The notes under the pieces are model-generated. The model did no database searches, was not told where the DNA came from, and saw only the letters and a list, made by a program, of their open reading frames with translations. From the NCBI GenBank assembly GCA_022497145.1, contig MU385877.1, positions 62,001 through 126,000 of the forward strand: 64,000 nt of DNA, given 5' to 3'. Origin of the DNA: Rostrohypoxylon terebratum (lineage: Eukaryota > Ascomycota > Sordariomycetes > Xylariales > Hypoxylaceae). Shown here one piece after another: positions 1 through 11,466 of the stretch; within the stretch, counting starts at the first letter, position 1; the number at the start of each line of letters is the position of its first letter. The translations under genes were made by a program, and so were the position numbers.

Positions 1-1280
1 CGAGCTAGTTCGCTAGCTCTAGAGGATGTAGGACGAGCTTGCGGAGGTTGTTGTGGCTGTTGCGCTTGCGCTTGCGTGGAAGTGGCTTGGTCCGAAGTCT
101 GTTGCGAAGTCTGTTGCTCTTGCCTCCGATTTTGGTCATCGCCGTTGGAAAGCCCACCCGTATCCTCGGCCTCGTTCTCCGCTTCTCGCTTCATGCGGAA
201 AACCTTACCGAAAGAACTAGCGATCGTAGTGCTCTTTAGACCAATTTTACCGTAGTCAGTACCGTAGATGTCGCCGACTAGCATGTCCACTTTAGCGTTG
301 TCACCATGCGCGGCCATATCTAACATCTCGTCGAACGATTCGGCAGGGGTAAGAAGCGACAGGATGCCCCACAATGTACCCCCTCCGAGAGATGTACCGC
401 CGACACGTTCATATGTCCGCGGTCCAGAGACTTTAAGGATACTAACGCCAGAACCTATATTCACTAGCATATAGGGGTATATATTAGCATTAGGAGAAGC
501 GAAGTGCATCGGATCCGTTTCGGAATATGTGAAGACTTCGCGGGGTATCTCGGTAATGAAAAAGTCGAGACCTGTCGCACCGTTAATATTTCAGTCTCTT
601 TCAGTCTCTAATTTAGCGAAAACTGATATGGCCAGAGACGACTCACCAATTATCAAACACTCCATCTCGTCTTCTCTCAGAACGTCAACATCGAGTCGTT
701 GTCTTATCCTGTCGTAGTACTTGTATGCGCCGCCCCCGGTTGCCATGACGCACAATTCGCCCGGCTTAGAGCCATTGAGAGCCAATTGCTTGTCTTTGAG
801 GTGTCGCATGAATTCTATACAATCGTCAACGCGATCCGTTTCGAAAGATTGAAAGTTGAGTCGCCCGCCTGGGTCGGTCGAATGCGCTTCGCGGGAGAAA
901 TAGACGAGTTTTGCTAAGGATCCACCGATCTAGAGGAAGCAATTGAGTGGTGAGTCTGGAGGCGCAAACTCATATTAAGTGAAGCTTACATCTACAGCGA
1001 TATGACTAATAATAGCTGTATGATTTGGGAGGCGGATGTCCTTTGTCTCATGGTAACTATTCCCACCTGACCCAGACGGATTGGCCGGGGTACCTGGCTG
1101 TTCGGGAGTGTCGACGATGAATGCGCCTTTGACATTGATGCGGACGGAACCGGGATGGGTGATAGTGCTATCGATCTCAGCCGTGCTTGTCATAGTTCGC
1201 GGTCTTCCGGTCGCCTGCTGCGTCGCATCGTCTTCTCTGTCCTCGATTGCGACTTCGGCTTGGTAGTGATCGCCAGACAT
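1..1280 (-). CDS. CAB1: Pantothenate kinase (eukaryotic type), C-terminal part cut by window edge
   Basis: Catalyses ATP-dependent phosphorylation of pantothenate, the first step of coenzyme A synthesis. Three exons are visible on the minus strand: 1280-990, 929-647 and 571 to the left edge. They are joined by GTAAGC and GTGAGT donors and reading-frame-compatible CTAG and CAG acceptors. Exon 2 carries the eukaryotic PanK stretch ELCVMATGGGAYKYY, and exon 3 carries GSGVSILKV followed by a glycine-rich VGGTSLGGGTLWG block, both typical of this family. I chose ATG 1280; upstream in-frame codons lack an ATG. Exon 3 then runs into a Q/P/T-rich low-complexity insert (about positions 1-170) that is probably a fungal-specific insertion or disordered loop. 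The gene continues beyond base 1, so its stop is not seen. Family assignment is firm; exact exon ends are inferred. Confidence 0.9.
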
Positions 1281-2346
1281 CGTTTTTTTCGCTCGCTTGG
1301 GGCTGGACCGAGTCAAACTAGTGCAAGAGGGGGAGTTTTAGGGAATCAATTTATAATCGAGGGAGGGAATTGGAAGCTTCTGTTGGCTCAGAAGCCTGAG
1401 AGTGGAAGGTGATCAAGGAGGCATGAATTCTCGGTTCACTGTGTAGCGTCAAATATCAGGTGTGTGTTCGTGTTCGGTGGGATAGAGATATCGGCTTATG
1501 AGCTTATGAGTATAGTAATTGAAACATCTAGATTATTCAAGGCATATCCGGTTAACGGAGTTGATTTGAAGGGTCAAAAGAACGATTCGGTTTTTTTTTT
1601 TTTTTTTTTTTGGTGGGACGAGTTTGAAAATGGGTTGGATCTTATGGATCTTATGGAGCCATAAGTTCAACGACAAGGCAATCACAAGGCACTATCAAGG
1701 CAGTTTCTACGCCAGTTTTCTTAGCTCGAACAATTGAGATCAGCTCATTGGATCACTGCGACATTGTATCCCCGCAGTGACATGCCACCGCTTTATCGAT
1801 AAAAAAGTACCTAAGTGGGCATTTGGAACGTGCTTGAATTTCAATAAACTTCCCGCCTCCAGACTTCGCAGGCGGGCAGCCCTGGAGGGTAATGCCCCAA
1901 GTTCCAACAGCTACCCCCCGCCCTCCTACGTAACCGTGTAACGTGCCAATCTGCGGTCCTGCCCGTCGTGCTATGCGACTACCCAAGGCTCCACTTATTT
2001 CTGTAAGTCATGCCGAGATCCGCCGCGAGCCGACATTTCTCCCCTATCTTGTAGTTTGTCAAACAGAACCAAACAGAACAATAAGAAGTTGTGACTTCCA
2101 AAACCTTGAATTGCATGTGACTGCTACACATGAGCACCTAAATATCAAGTTCAAATAATGCCACGATATCTTATCCTCATATATGGATACTCTGTACACG
2201 TGCACAAAAAAACCAAGCATACCCGATCTAACACCCGAACCCCTTATATATGTAGTACATGCAGTACTAGTACACGGTACACCTATTAACCAAATCTCAT
2301 ATTAACACGTAATCTACCTGGCCGGGCACTACCTATTGTTCGATAC
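1281..2346. other. Intergenic region, no gene seen
   Basis: The region separates the 5' end of the pantothenate kinase gene from the 3' end of the RGS gene. It holds a 21-base T run and short AT-rich stretches. Small open frames here (for example at 1753-1986) have no recognisable domain or splice context. It presumably contains the kinase promoter. Confidence 0.6.
1591..1611. repeat. Poly(T) homopolymer tract
   Basis: Uninterrupted run of 21 T bases upstream of the pantothenate kinase gene. Length is likely to vary between assemblies and isolates. Confidence 0.9.
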
Positions 2347-3857
2347 CTAGTAGAATCTCTCACCAGGTACGCTCACAAACACAGCGGCGAGTACGCCAGC
2401 CCCGAGTAGCGCAGCCACCACCGACTGCACAAAGATGACGTCCTGTATCTGCCTGAGCGCGGGCTCGCGGATCCAGACCTCGCGATCGAACACCTTGCGC
2501 ACGACGTTGCGGCGCTCGTACCGCACCACCCACGGCTCGTCCTCGTAGCTATTGCTCGAGCCGAACGAGTCGAAGCTACCCCCCTTGCTCCTCTTCCCCT
2601 GCTCCTCCAGTTGCGACTCGTCGAACGTAGTAGACATGTTCGTTGAGATGGAGAACGGCGATGGGGAGGAGGAGGAAGGGGACTCGAAGAGCTCCCAGGG
2701 CCGCACGTGCCGGTGGTGGAGGCCGTGGAGAACGACGCACATCCCTTTCGAAGCTGCGATTAGGGTTGCGATCCCGATGGTCCAGCCGATTGCGAAGAAA
2801 GCCCTCCAGCCTCGGTGTACTCTGCTTAGTGAGAGCAGTATAGCACCCAACGTAGCACAAGCTATGACACTGATGCCTAGCCACGTAGCGAAGGTCACCC
2901 GCGCGGGATTGCCGTTGCAAATGCTCCAGCGGATGAAATTGGGATGTGCTTGTCGTCTGAGAGTATTCTCGACGCTATGCGCTATGGAGTGTAAAACCGA
3001 TGGGTGAGTTGTGTACGCAAGCGCTTGAATCACAGCCTTCTGCTCTCTTGATGAGAGGTTCAGCTGTCGGGGTGCGGAGTCTGCTATGTACGTGCTTATT
3101 ACGCGATCGATTTCCGAGCGAAAGGGTTGGATAGTGACTATGGATATGAGCTATCAGATGATGGGCACGGCAAGGGTAACAGGGGTGACTTACATGGCTG
3201 TGTAGCACCGGCCGCATTAAATGCGTCTTGAGCTTGGACTCGATGAATGGATAGCTGGGAACCGGAGAAAACTGACAGAGTATCGTTGGAATGCGGGGTC
3301 GGAGGTGGGGTCGAGAAAGGGTCTTTGATCTCGACAACAGTACCCGACGCCCCCTTTTCGAAGTCAGTTCCTTTAAATATGACAGCGACCCTCGGCTCTT
3401 TTCTCATCTTATCAACGGCATCTTTCTGGATCTTGGTGGTAACCTCATCTTCCATCGCTTGTGTCCACTCAGGAGAGAGCTGGGCTTCCGAGTTGTTGAG
3501 CTCGTTGAAACGCTTTGCATAGTCACGGTACCATAAGAAGAACTGCAGATTCTCGGCCGCATGCTCAATGTAGATTAGGTAGTTCATAAAGTCGCGTATA
3601 GTGCATGGCTGTAAGACAAGAATGCGTTAGCATGTCGATCAGGACTCAACGTCGAAGAATCAACTCACTGGACAAGTTCCACCATTGATAATCCTCACAA
3701 ACGTAAGAGCATCAGGTATGCCCGACGAGGGACCTGAATAGCCCGATTTGAGTGAAGTACTGTTCTTCTCATCTTCGGAGAGGGAAGCGTTACTTCGCTT
3801 ATCTTGTTCCTTGTTAACGTATTCTGGCCTTCTGTACTTGAGTGAGAGAAGACCCAT
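2347..3857 (-). CDS. RGS-domain membrane protein (Rax1-like)
   Basis: Putative regulator of heterotrimeric G-protein signalling, 464 aa. Exons are 3857-3669, 3608-3194 and 3137-2347. Residues from about 60 to 230 form an RGS-like fold: CTIRDFMNYLIYIEHAAENL begins it and QPFRSEIDRVISTYI closes it after an S/T/P-rich insertion. Downstream are three hydrophobic stretches: a segment beginning VTFATWLGISVIACATLG, one beginning GWRAFFAIGWTIGIATL, and one near the C-terminus containing FVQSVVAALLGAGVLAAVF. RGS followed by membrane spans resembles yeast Rax1, a bud-site protein, and fungal RgsD-type proteins; which orthologue group it belongs to is unresolved. The ATG at 3857 starts MGLLSLKYRRPEY, a conserved-looking N-terminus. 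In the family, RGS domains accelerate GTP hydrolysis by G-alpha, though Rax1-type proteins may not. Confidence 0.85.
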
Positions 3858-4954
3858 GTTGAATTACAGTTGTCTATAAGTAAATTGTGAAGGTTAGAGA
3901 CCAGCAACCAGCCAAGTTCATCACATGGAACGTCGGAAACCGTGACAGATATAATTCTAAGAGAAAGCGGACTCAGAGGAGACGCTGGAGTATTAAGTGC
4001 GTATACCCCCTATCTAGAGAATATCTTAATGATCTAGACCCAAGGTCAAGTCCACTATGAAATCTTGGGTTTAGCTCAGAAACTCTATGAGCTCAACACC
4101 AGAGCTGAGAGCTAACGTCAAGCTATCATCATAATTTTCTTCGCCGTAATATACGGTACAGCTGCCTCCTCGAACTGAAATCCGCAAATCGTTTATTGCC
4201 AATCCAACGAACAGCAACCCGGGAACCTACTGGCTTGCTAGAGAGACGATAATGGTATGAGACAGCACCCTCCTTGCCACGCAAGCGCACTTTACTAAAA
4301 GGTCAGCTAGCCATTGAATCTTGGAAGCAGAAAGGATAAGTGACACTAATTTTGACTCAGCATAGCTCACTTAGAAACAGACCAGCACTAGACCAACCAT
4401 CTCGAAGGGATACTGGTGAGTGGACCGACGGTTATATCCGCATGAGGTAAACGTCTCGGTAAACAATCCTTTTGTCGAGTAAATATATATCTCGGTCAAG
4501 AAGTGAAATTAGCATGGTCGCCGGATCTTGGGTCTCTATTAAGAACGTGACACGACAATGAGGCCGGACGATAGACGCGTGCCGTTGCAATAATAAGATC
4601 GACGTTTGGCACGCGTAGAATATGTAATAATAAGTGCTACCCCAGAACGACATTACAACGGAGTACAAGGGGAAGCTGAGGCTGAGGCAAGGAGCTGCCA
4701 GCGTCATAGCTGAGAATCCAACGGTCTGTTTGGAGGGATCCGAGAGAAGAACCCCTAACCTGGATCTAGAGATACCCCTGGGCCCCCACAATACGATCGG
4801 TGATAGGAAATCTACGATTGATCAGATACAGGGGTGTGTTGATGTCATGAAGCGTCGGGGCTTGATCTTGTCCCTAAACAGGCTCCTTGCATTGTTGTCG
4901 GAAGCTCTTTTTTTTCTTTTTTCTTTTTAGCTTGTGTATCCTCTCAATTTCACA

Positions 4955-5044
4955 ATGAATCGACCTGAGCTTTTCCGAGAGATCCGTCAGCTCGCTTTTC
5001 GTATACAACCTCATTGGTTAGCCCCTCAAGCCACCGGTTACAAG
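4955..5044 (+). other. Isolated first-exon-like open frame
   Basis: A CT-rich, leader-like tract (about 4905-4954) is followed by ATG and 30 sense codons beginning MNRPELFREIRQLAFRIQPH. These end exactly at a GTTAGT donor-like site in phase 0. The composition looks protein-like, but I could not find a convincing downstream exon before 5758. It may be the surviving first exon of a decayed gene, or chance. Confidence 0.25.
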
Positions 5045-5293
5045 GTTAGTCCATAAGCTACCTACCTGGTCCTAGGTATGATCGATAGGTATGGCGTTTG
5101 TGATATTGTTTCCAAGCCTGGGCGTGCTTCTTGACCCTATCGCGATACAGGGCAGAGTTAGCTTTAGCTTTAGCTGACGAAAAGAAATGAAGGTGTTACC
5201 TTACCTACCTATCGCGTCTTCTGTCGTACGATATATACGCCACTTTCAGCTCTAAGAACGCCATCAATGGAAGTTAGAGACACGTAGAGGTAG

Positions 5294-5317
5294 GTACCTA
5301 GGACTGGTCCTAGGTAC
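5294..5317. repeat. CCTAGG-type inverted repeat
   Basis: GTACCTAGGAC and its exact reverse complement GTCCTAGGTAC are separated by only TG. It belongs to the same motif family as the palindromes at 7247, 29921 and 30076. Confidence 0.85.
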
Positions 5318-5758
5318 GCATGGAAGTTTCGCGTATCCCGGAGTCAGACATTTTTCATGGGTATATGTCAATGCCATGTGCTTGAGGTGTGATGGCTGGG
5401 ATTTGAATCTAGGATTCTAGGTACCGACAGCAGACGTAACGCTTTATGCAGGTATATATTAAGAGGCTGGATCGAACGCCTCCTTTGCTAGTGCTGATAT
5501 GGTGGCTGTATCCGTCGAAGGGAAGTACAATGCCTCCCCCCTTTCTAAATTTCCCTTAATTCTCCTCTCCGTATCTATTGCTGTCCTGCGTATATCACAA
5601 CATAAGAGTTACTACTGATTGTTGAAGAAGTCACTTTTTGCTATCCATAACTTTTGTTGACACTGCGTTGCTTAAGTTGCTGTAGTCATGAAAATTTCCA
5701 AGCCCATGAATAATTGCTCGGGGGGTTCACTCTTCCGTTGATAGAATGGTGCCCTCCT

Positions 5759-6364
5759 TTACCAATGCTTCTCGGAGATGTCGACCGTGTTCACGTCCAC
5801 GCCGTCCTTGTACCATCTCTCTTCATGAGTGATCTTGACATCGTTTCCGCTCACTAGAGTATATGAGTAAAATATTCCTTACATACGATGAGGAATAGAA
5901 GCAACTTACTCTGACGCTTCCTCATCAGTCCGTCGTCGGAAAAAGTCCAGTCCTCGAGTCCGTATGTGCGCCACCATTGCCCCTCCGTGTCATACCACTC
6001 GTACCAGAACTGGACGGCGATCTTATTGTCGGTGAAGGAGAACAATTCCTTACGCAGCCGGTACCCGTTTTCGCGCTCCCATTTCTTGGTTAAGAATGCC
6101 TCTATCTCATCTCGCCCCTGAAGAAAGGTGTCGCGGTTACGCCATATCGAGTCTGTTGTGTATGCGAGCTTCACTTTCGCTGGGTTTCTATGGATCTTGT
6201 TAGTCCCTTATTTTTCCGTAACATTTCAATTGAAGAAATTCGCTCATGCAGAACGATTCTACTCACTTGGTATTCCAAGCATCTTGAGCCGCTTTTACTT
6301 TTATCTGAGCAGTCTCTGCCGTGAAAGGTGGGTACGGAGGTCTTCCTTGGTTCTCACTTGCCAT
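5759..6364 (-). CDS. DUF1348 family protein (SnoaL/NTF2-like fold)
   Basis: Small protein of 156 aa of unknown biochemical role. Exons are 6364-6267, 6187-5910 and 5853-5759, with GTGAGT and GTAAGT donors and CATAG/CTCTAG acceptors that keep frame. The whole product matches the DUF1348 pattern: PPYPPFTAETAQIKVKAAQD, then SIWRNRDTFLQGRDEI, then KIAVQFWYEWYDTEGQWWRTYG, ending HEERWYKDGVDV. DUF1348 proteins are compact NTF2-like alpha+beta barrels found in bacteria and fungi; no catalytic residues are assigned. The length equals the usual family length, so the gene looks intact. The start is the only ATG in frame after the promoter. Neighbours give no functional hint. Confidence 0.9.
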
Positions 6365-7246
6365 TGTGGTGGGTTTATGTTTTGATCGTTTTCTTCGTTT
6401 GACACCGCAATCTTGACTGCTCGTTTTTTATTCCACCAATTTCTTCCCTGCTACAACTTCTTAAATTCTCTTATATACCCTCATGCTATCTTCATGTACG
6501 CTGATGAGTAATACACCTTGTAAGGACTATTGTTGTCTAGCAGCTGAATTGTGTCCCGGCGAATGAACTAAGGAGTTGAGATTACATAGCAGAATAACCC
6601 ACGTGGTAGCGTCTATTTTGCTGGAATTAGCTTGGCGGGCTTCGGGAATATGAAGGGCGTAAATAACGACATATTTTAACCCATTCTAACCATTCTGACC
6701 TAATAGTCTAGGTATGAAAGGCGTGCACAATTATGTAATTCAGGGTCTTTTTGTTTTACTTCTCCTCGGACCCCGAAGGTCCCTAGAGTCCTAGACTCAT
6801 GTCCGTTTTCTTCTGTTTCAATTCCCGCCCGGCGAGATCCGGCTTCGAACCAAAGTGGCATTTGTCCGAACTAGAGTTAATACATATCCAGTTAAACTCG
6901 ATGTTCTTTGGTCTTAGTGGTATTGGTGAGATTATGGGGAATTTCTCCGTCGAAGGATTCGAATATTTAGCAGACGGCGAATAGATATGGGCATGTCGGC
7001 GATTTCACCGGCCGCCCTATACCACACCTCTACACATTTCGACTAATACGCAACCCTTGAGGAGGATGGCCAAAAAGCGGTCCAAAATTCAGAAAATCCA
7101 GGAGGCCACGAACAACTCAAATATGGTATTTGACTCATATTTAGCTCGGATTGTCGCGGTGTGCGTAAGCTAGCAGGCTGGTAGCCGGAGAGTTGCCTGG
7201 GAAGAATTTGGAATTAGGTCCCATCGTCGGTGACATATGTCATAGG

Positions 7247-7268
7247 ACCTAGGACCTAGGTCCTAGGT
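7247..7268. repeat. 22-bp perfect CCTAGG palindrome
   Basis: The segment is identical to its own reverse complement. It is built from three overlapping CCTAGG hexamers joined by AC and GT. Confidence 0.9.
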
Positions 7269-8652
7269 ATCTATTCCAAATATTGTTACCCTGTTAGCTA
7301 GGTAATGTTGTTAGATCCTATTCCATTTTATCGTTTTGTGTCATTGCACACTGCCAATCACACGAGACGGCGCCCCTTACCCGCGCGTCTTTTCAAACAC
7401 CGGTATAAGGACAATGCTGGTATGGTCGGATGGCTGTCTGGTTGTATGGTTGTATGGGTGCTGGCGTGTAAACCATCTACTTGTAACAATTCCAAATCTT
7501 CATATATCCACTTCGCCTTGGCAGCTAATAGTCGCCCGCTCGCCCCCACATCGCTTCGTTCGATAGCTGACAGAGCAGGAGAGCAGGATAGCTTCCTAAG
7601 CTGCTACAACTTAAGTCTTAAGTCTTACATACAAGTTCCTAGAATAGTTCACTGTCCGTACCTATGCCTTGGAATCCCTTGAATGTGTCAATTTGTCGTT
7701 ATCTTCGCCGCCCCAAATGTTGAATTACAGTCGTACGTTAACAGGCCGTTGATTTTATGCCGAGAGTAACAACTCGCCGGATTTTATGAGCGTTACTAGA
7801 CGACGATTACTAAGGATACTGCCTGGTGGTGCGGGTCTCATTTTGAAGTGTGCATTACAGGTGTTCTAGTATCTTAGTACGAGTCGATTCTAAATTATAG
7901 CTGCGGATAAGGGGATGACGAAATATCTAGTAGTACTAGCCCTATTTGCACAGGCGCACGAGCGGAAAGACGGCCGCACCTGCGTTTAGGAGTATAGCGA
8001 CTTATACTTTTAGCTTGGTCAATTGGACCGAGCTGGACTTTACCTGATATTTTTTTATTGTTACAGATGATGCAACGAGTATAGGAAAAAGAAGGAACTT
8101 TGAGTAATAGAACAGCTAGCCCCGGGATACACGAGTAACAACTTCCCTATTGTCTCTTGCCCATCAAGGTTGGGTTACCCCACCATGAACTCAAACCCCA
8201 CCCTACCACCAGCTACGAGAAAGTTACATCCATCGCATTGTTTAATTGGGAGGGTATGATGTACAATCCATACAATCCACACAATCCATGGATGTCGTGA
8301 TCCGGAAGCATCAAGGGTTACCTGAACCGTAAAATCGCCTACACCACGGCGAACACTTACTAACACAGCAGGCGCGCTACATACTTACATAACGTTACCC
8401 GTTAGTAGGCGGGATCGGTTTACGCGGGATCCTTGAATTCCGAATTCGCAAGTGGGTTCAAGATTTATTGATTTAAGGTTGTTGGACCTTGGACCTAGGT
8501 AGAATCCTAGATAGGTAGTACCTACCTACCTTATGGACAATGGACATCGGATGTACATGGTGTGCATGGTGTGCTAGACGTGTAGTATGTACTAGAACAT
8601 CTTACTGTAACAACCGACGGCCTCTACCCGTCGATCTAGAAGTTTGCAAAGG

Positions 8653-8658
8653 TATATA
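8653..8658 (+). promoter_or_regulatory. TATA-like element upstream of the peroxiredoxin gene
   Basis: TATATA lies about 195 bases before the start codon at 8851 and is followed by a C/T/A-rich leader with few G bases, as in many strongly expressed fungal genes. Assignment is by position and motif only. Confidence 0.35.
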
Positions 8659-8850
8659 GGCGACAAACTCCCGCACTTCAGGTTTGTTCCTTCTCTACCT
8701 ACTTAATATATTCCATAATTCAACAATCATCTAAAGTTTTAAAACCAACACCAATCCCAATATCTTGTCTCAGACAGCCGAAGCTGAAATTTACAACTTC
8801 CACACCATATACTCACTCAGTACTCGCCATCTAAAACATATCAAATCACA

Positions 8851-9708
8851 ATGTCTGCCCTCAAAGCCGGAGACGATTTCCCCGAAGGTGTCTCCTTCAC
8901 CTACGTCCCCTACAACCCTGACCAAGGCGCCGTCACTGCCTGCGGTGTTCCCGTCAAGTACGATGCCAGCAAGGGTAATTACCTTCCAACAATCACCTAT
9001 GGCATCACGAATGCCACAAATGCCACAATAATAGCGAAGCTAATCATCCCCTAGAATTCAAGGAGAAGAAGGTAGTCCTAGTTTCCGTCCCCGGCGCCTT
9101 CACGCCGACCTGCCAGAACACCCACATCCAGGGCTACATCGAGAAGCTGCCGCAGCTCAAGGCCGCCGGTGTTGACCAAGTCATCGTCATCGCCTTCAAC
9201 GACGCCTGGGTCCAAGCCGCCTGGGCCAAGGCCAACGGCATCAAGGATGAGATTGTGAGTTTTTTCTCATCTCCCTTTTATGATACCGTGCATAACCTTG
9301 TCTCTTTCTCGAAATGGGACAGGAACGAAGGATCCATTGGACGCCACCATGCGTAACGTAGGTAGCTGGTGGCGGCCGCTCCCACCTTGCATGCGAACCT
9401 GTAGATCAGTTTTTTTTTTTTTACCCCGCCAAAGAAAAATACACCCACCACCACCACCACCACCACCGACATCCCTACCAACCCCTCTACGCTCTCCCCA
9501 ATCCTTGGCTGACAGAAAAACCCCCTCAAAATAGATCTTCGCATCCGACGACGGCGCCACCTTCAGCAGCAGCATCGGCTGGACCCTCGGTGCCCGCACA
9601 GCCCGCTACGCCATCGTAGTCGACCACGGCAAGGTCGTCTACGCCGAAAAGGAGCCCGCCAAGGACGTCGGTGTTTCTGGCGTCGACGCCGTCCTAGCCA
9701 AGCTATAA
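8851..9708 (+). CDS. PMP20: Peroxiredoxin, Prx5/PMP20 type, with peroxisomal targeting tripeptide
   Basis: Thiol peroxidase of 165 aa that reduces hydrogen peroxide and alkyl hydroperoxides. Exons are 8851-8974, 9055-9254 and 9535-9708. The catalytic motif VPGAFTPTCQNTH places the peroxidatic cysteine at residue 61. FNDAWVQAAWAKAN and DDGATFSSSIGWTLG follow, both typical of this subfamily. The protein ends in AKL, a canonical type-1 peroxisomal import signal, so a peroxisomal location is likely. Close homologues include the fungal allergen family typified by Asp f 3. A second cysteine lies near residue 31 (TACGVP). Intron 2 is unusually long for this window (280 bases) and carries T-rich and CCA repeats. 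The TATA-like element and the low-G leader suggest strong expression. Confidence 0.95.
9446..9468. repeat. CCA trinucleotide microsatellite in peroxiredoxin intron 2
   Basis: About seven tandem CCA units lie inside the second intron, shortly after a T/A homopolymer stretch. It is likely to be length-polymorphic. Confidence 0.85.
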
Positions 9709-10643
9709 ACATTGACTTGTAAAAACCATCCACCTCGATTCATATGATATCACATCACGTCACGTCGCATATAATAGAAGTTTTGCTGGGAAGGGAAGGG
9801 GGAGGAAACAGTCAAATCTGCTAACAAATAGACACAGAGCGAACAGCGTCGTCGGTCACGGGTGAAGTTTGGGAAATTTGGGGAGGGCCGGGGGGCAAAG
9901 TGGATTTTAGTACGCGTTGAGCGTTCAAGATTCTAATAACCTCTTTTTTACGACCCCGGTTCGGAAACGAATATGACTTACATAGCTGCTCCGGAATCAA
10001 GCTCCACTTAGCTACAAATATCCATAGCACCGGAGTTTGGAAGCTGGTAGACTACCTACTCAATAGACTCAGCTCAGCACATTTAATGGTCATGCATCTT
10101 AGAGACGTGATTCCTAATCGTTGATGTGGCTTTGTGGGTTCGCAACGCCCAGGACGTTTACCCTTTAAGCCTTGTAACCACTGACGCCAAGCCTTCCCTG
10201 GCTTAGGCATAGCGAACTTGACATAGGTAGGCAGTTCGAATTACAAGTCGTGAAGGTAGAGAAAATCAAGCAATCACACGAGTGGGAATTTCAGACCGTA
10301 GAACGAACTGGTATTATGAAACTACCAGGTTAGAATTCCCATGACCATGAGACATTCCAATGCATTCCCCCAACCGAACAGATGTAATTGCATATGCGAG
10401 TGTGCGAATGCGAAAGTGTGTAAAAGTGTGCGTGTGTGAGGTTTCTTTTATTCGCAATCGAGGAAATATCCCACCGAAGACGCCGCCAGACGTAAAGAGG
10501 TAACACTAGTGATGTCCAGTGATATGCACTAACTCTTCCCCTCGAGCCATGTCCTCTCTAAAAATTCGTCCGTATCAGTCCCTTTCCCGCGCTTGCTCAT
10601 TTTGCTCTTCCGCCCCCGAAACTAGAAAATTCACGGGCCCGGC
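9709..10643. other. Intergenic region between convergent genes
   Basis: This holds the 3' flanks of the peroxiredoxin gene and of RPL24. A stretch near 10395-10440 is rich in GTGTG/GCGTG dinucleotide-like repeats. I see no gene; the 9821-10030 open frame on the minus strand looks random. Confidence 0.55.
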
Positions 10644-11466
10644 TTAACGGGTCTTGGCCTGGACTTTCTGTTGGGCACCCTTCGCGCCTTGCTTGCCGAC
10701 GATGCGCTGGGTCTGGCCCTTGGAGGCGGCGGCGGTCTTGGCCTTCTCGGACTTCTTAGCGGCAGCGGCGGCGGCCTTCTTCTCCTTGGACTCCTTGATG
10801 GCGGCGGCGCGGGCGGCGGAACGGGCCTCCGGTCGCATCGTTCGCTTCTCCTTGATCACATCGAGAGAAGCGCCGACGATGGCTCGCTGGGACTTGACGG
10901 TGCGGCGCGTGCGCTTCTTGGCAACTTCCTGTGGCATTTGTCAGCCCCTCATCCTATTTTAGGTACGACATTTTATAGAGTCGAAGTATTTTCTGATATA
11001 TGGTAATGGGAATCGTACCTCAGAGATACCCTTGCGGTGTTGTCGTCGGAAGAGAACAGTCCATGAGATTCGGCGGGGGTTCTTTCGCTGAAGGAAGAGC
11101 GACTCGGACTTGCCGTTCTGGAATCGGAAGACCTTGCTGTCGCCTCGGACATAGAGCTTACCCTATATTTTGGGACTTCGTTAGCATTTAATCCTGTACA
11201 TTAATCGCATTGAATTGATTTGATCTGGTGTATGTGTAGAGTGTATGAGCCGTCAATCTGTCAATTCGTCGCTCCATCGTTCCCATATATTTGCCTTCTT
11301 TTCTTCACTTTTCATTCTTCCCCCCCGACGCGCGACGATGATGATTTGACGGTTCGTGGATTCGGGTCGGAGTGATGAAGATCGATGAAAGCGATAAAGG
11401 GGAAAACAATCATACCTTGCCAGGGTAGATTCTCTGGCCAGAGAAGGTGTCGTCGTAAGTTCTCAT
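10644..11466 (-). CDS. RPL24: 60S ribosomal protein L24 (eL24)
   Basis: Structural protein of the large ribosomal subunit, 159 aa. Exons are 11466-11416, 11162-11019 and 10928-10644. Exon 1 encodes MRTYDDTFSGQRIYPGK. Exon 2 gives the conserved core GKLYVRGDSKVFRFQNGKS and the RKNPRRISWTVLFRR segment. Exon 3 gives EVAKKRTRRTVKSQRAIVGA and the long basic/alanine-rich tail. The length matches fungal eL24. The first intron is long (253 bases) for the window, a common trait of fungal ribosomal protein genes. Its start is 420 bases from the divergent TAD1 start, so the two may share a promoter region. Confidence 0.97.

Larger units (their letters stand above)
3858..5758. other. Intergenic region of 1.9 kb
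   Basis: This is the shared upstream and downstream space of the RGS gene and the DUF1348 gene. It contains a perfect CCTAGG-type inverted repeat at 5294-5317, several TAGGTAGG/CCTACCTA motifs and an isolated exon-like open frame at 4955-5044. Other open frames (4432-4791 minus, 4634-4930 plus) look random. Confidence 0.55.
6365..8850. other. Intergenic region of 2.5 kb between divergent genes
   Basis: This holds the promoters of the DUF1348 gene (minus) and the peroxiredoxin gene (plus). It has a 22-bp perfect CCTAGG palindrome at 7247-7268, a cluster of GGTAG/CTACC motifs around 8485-8535 and a TATA-like element near 8653. Open frames here (6799-6984, 7305-7682) show no recognisable domain. 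Confidence 0.55.

Noticed and set aside
7305..7682. 125-codon frame in the DUF1348-peroxiredoxin intergenic region
   Set aside because: Overlaps another frame in a different phase; low-complexity and Trp/Cys-rich as expected from random GC-containing DNA.
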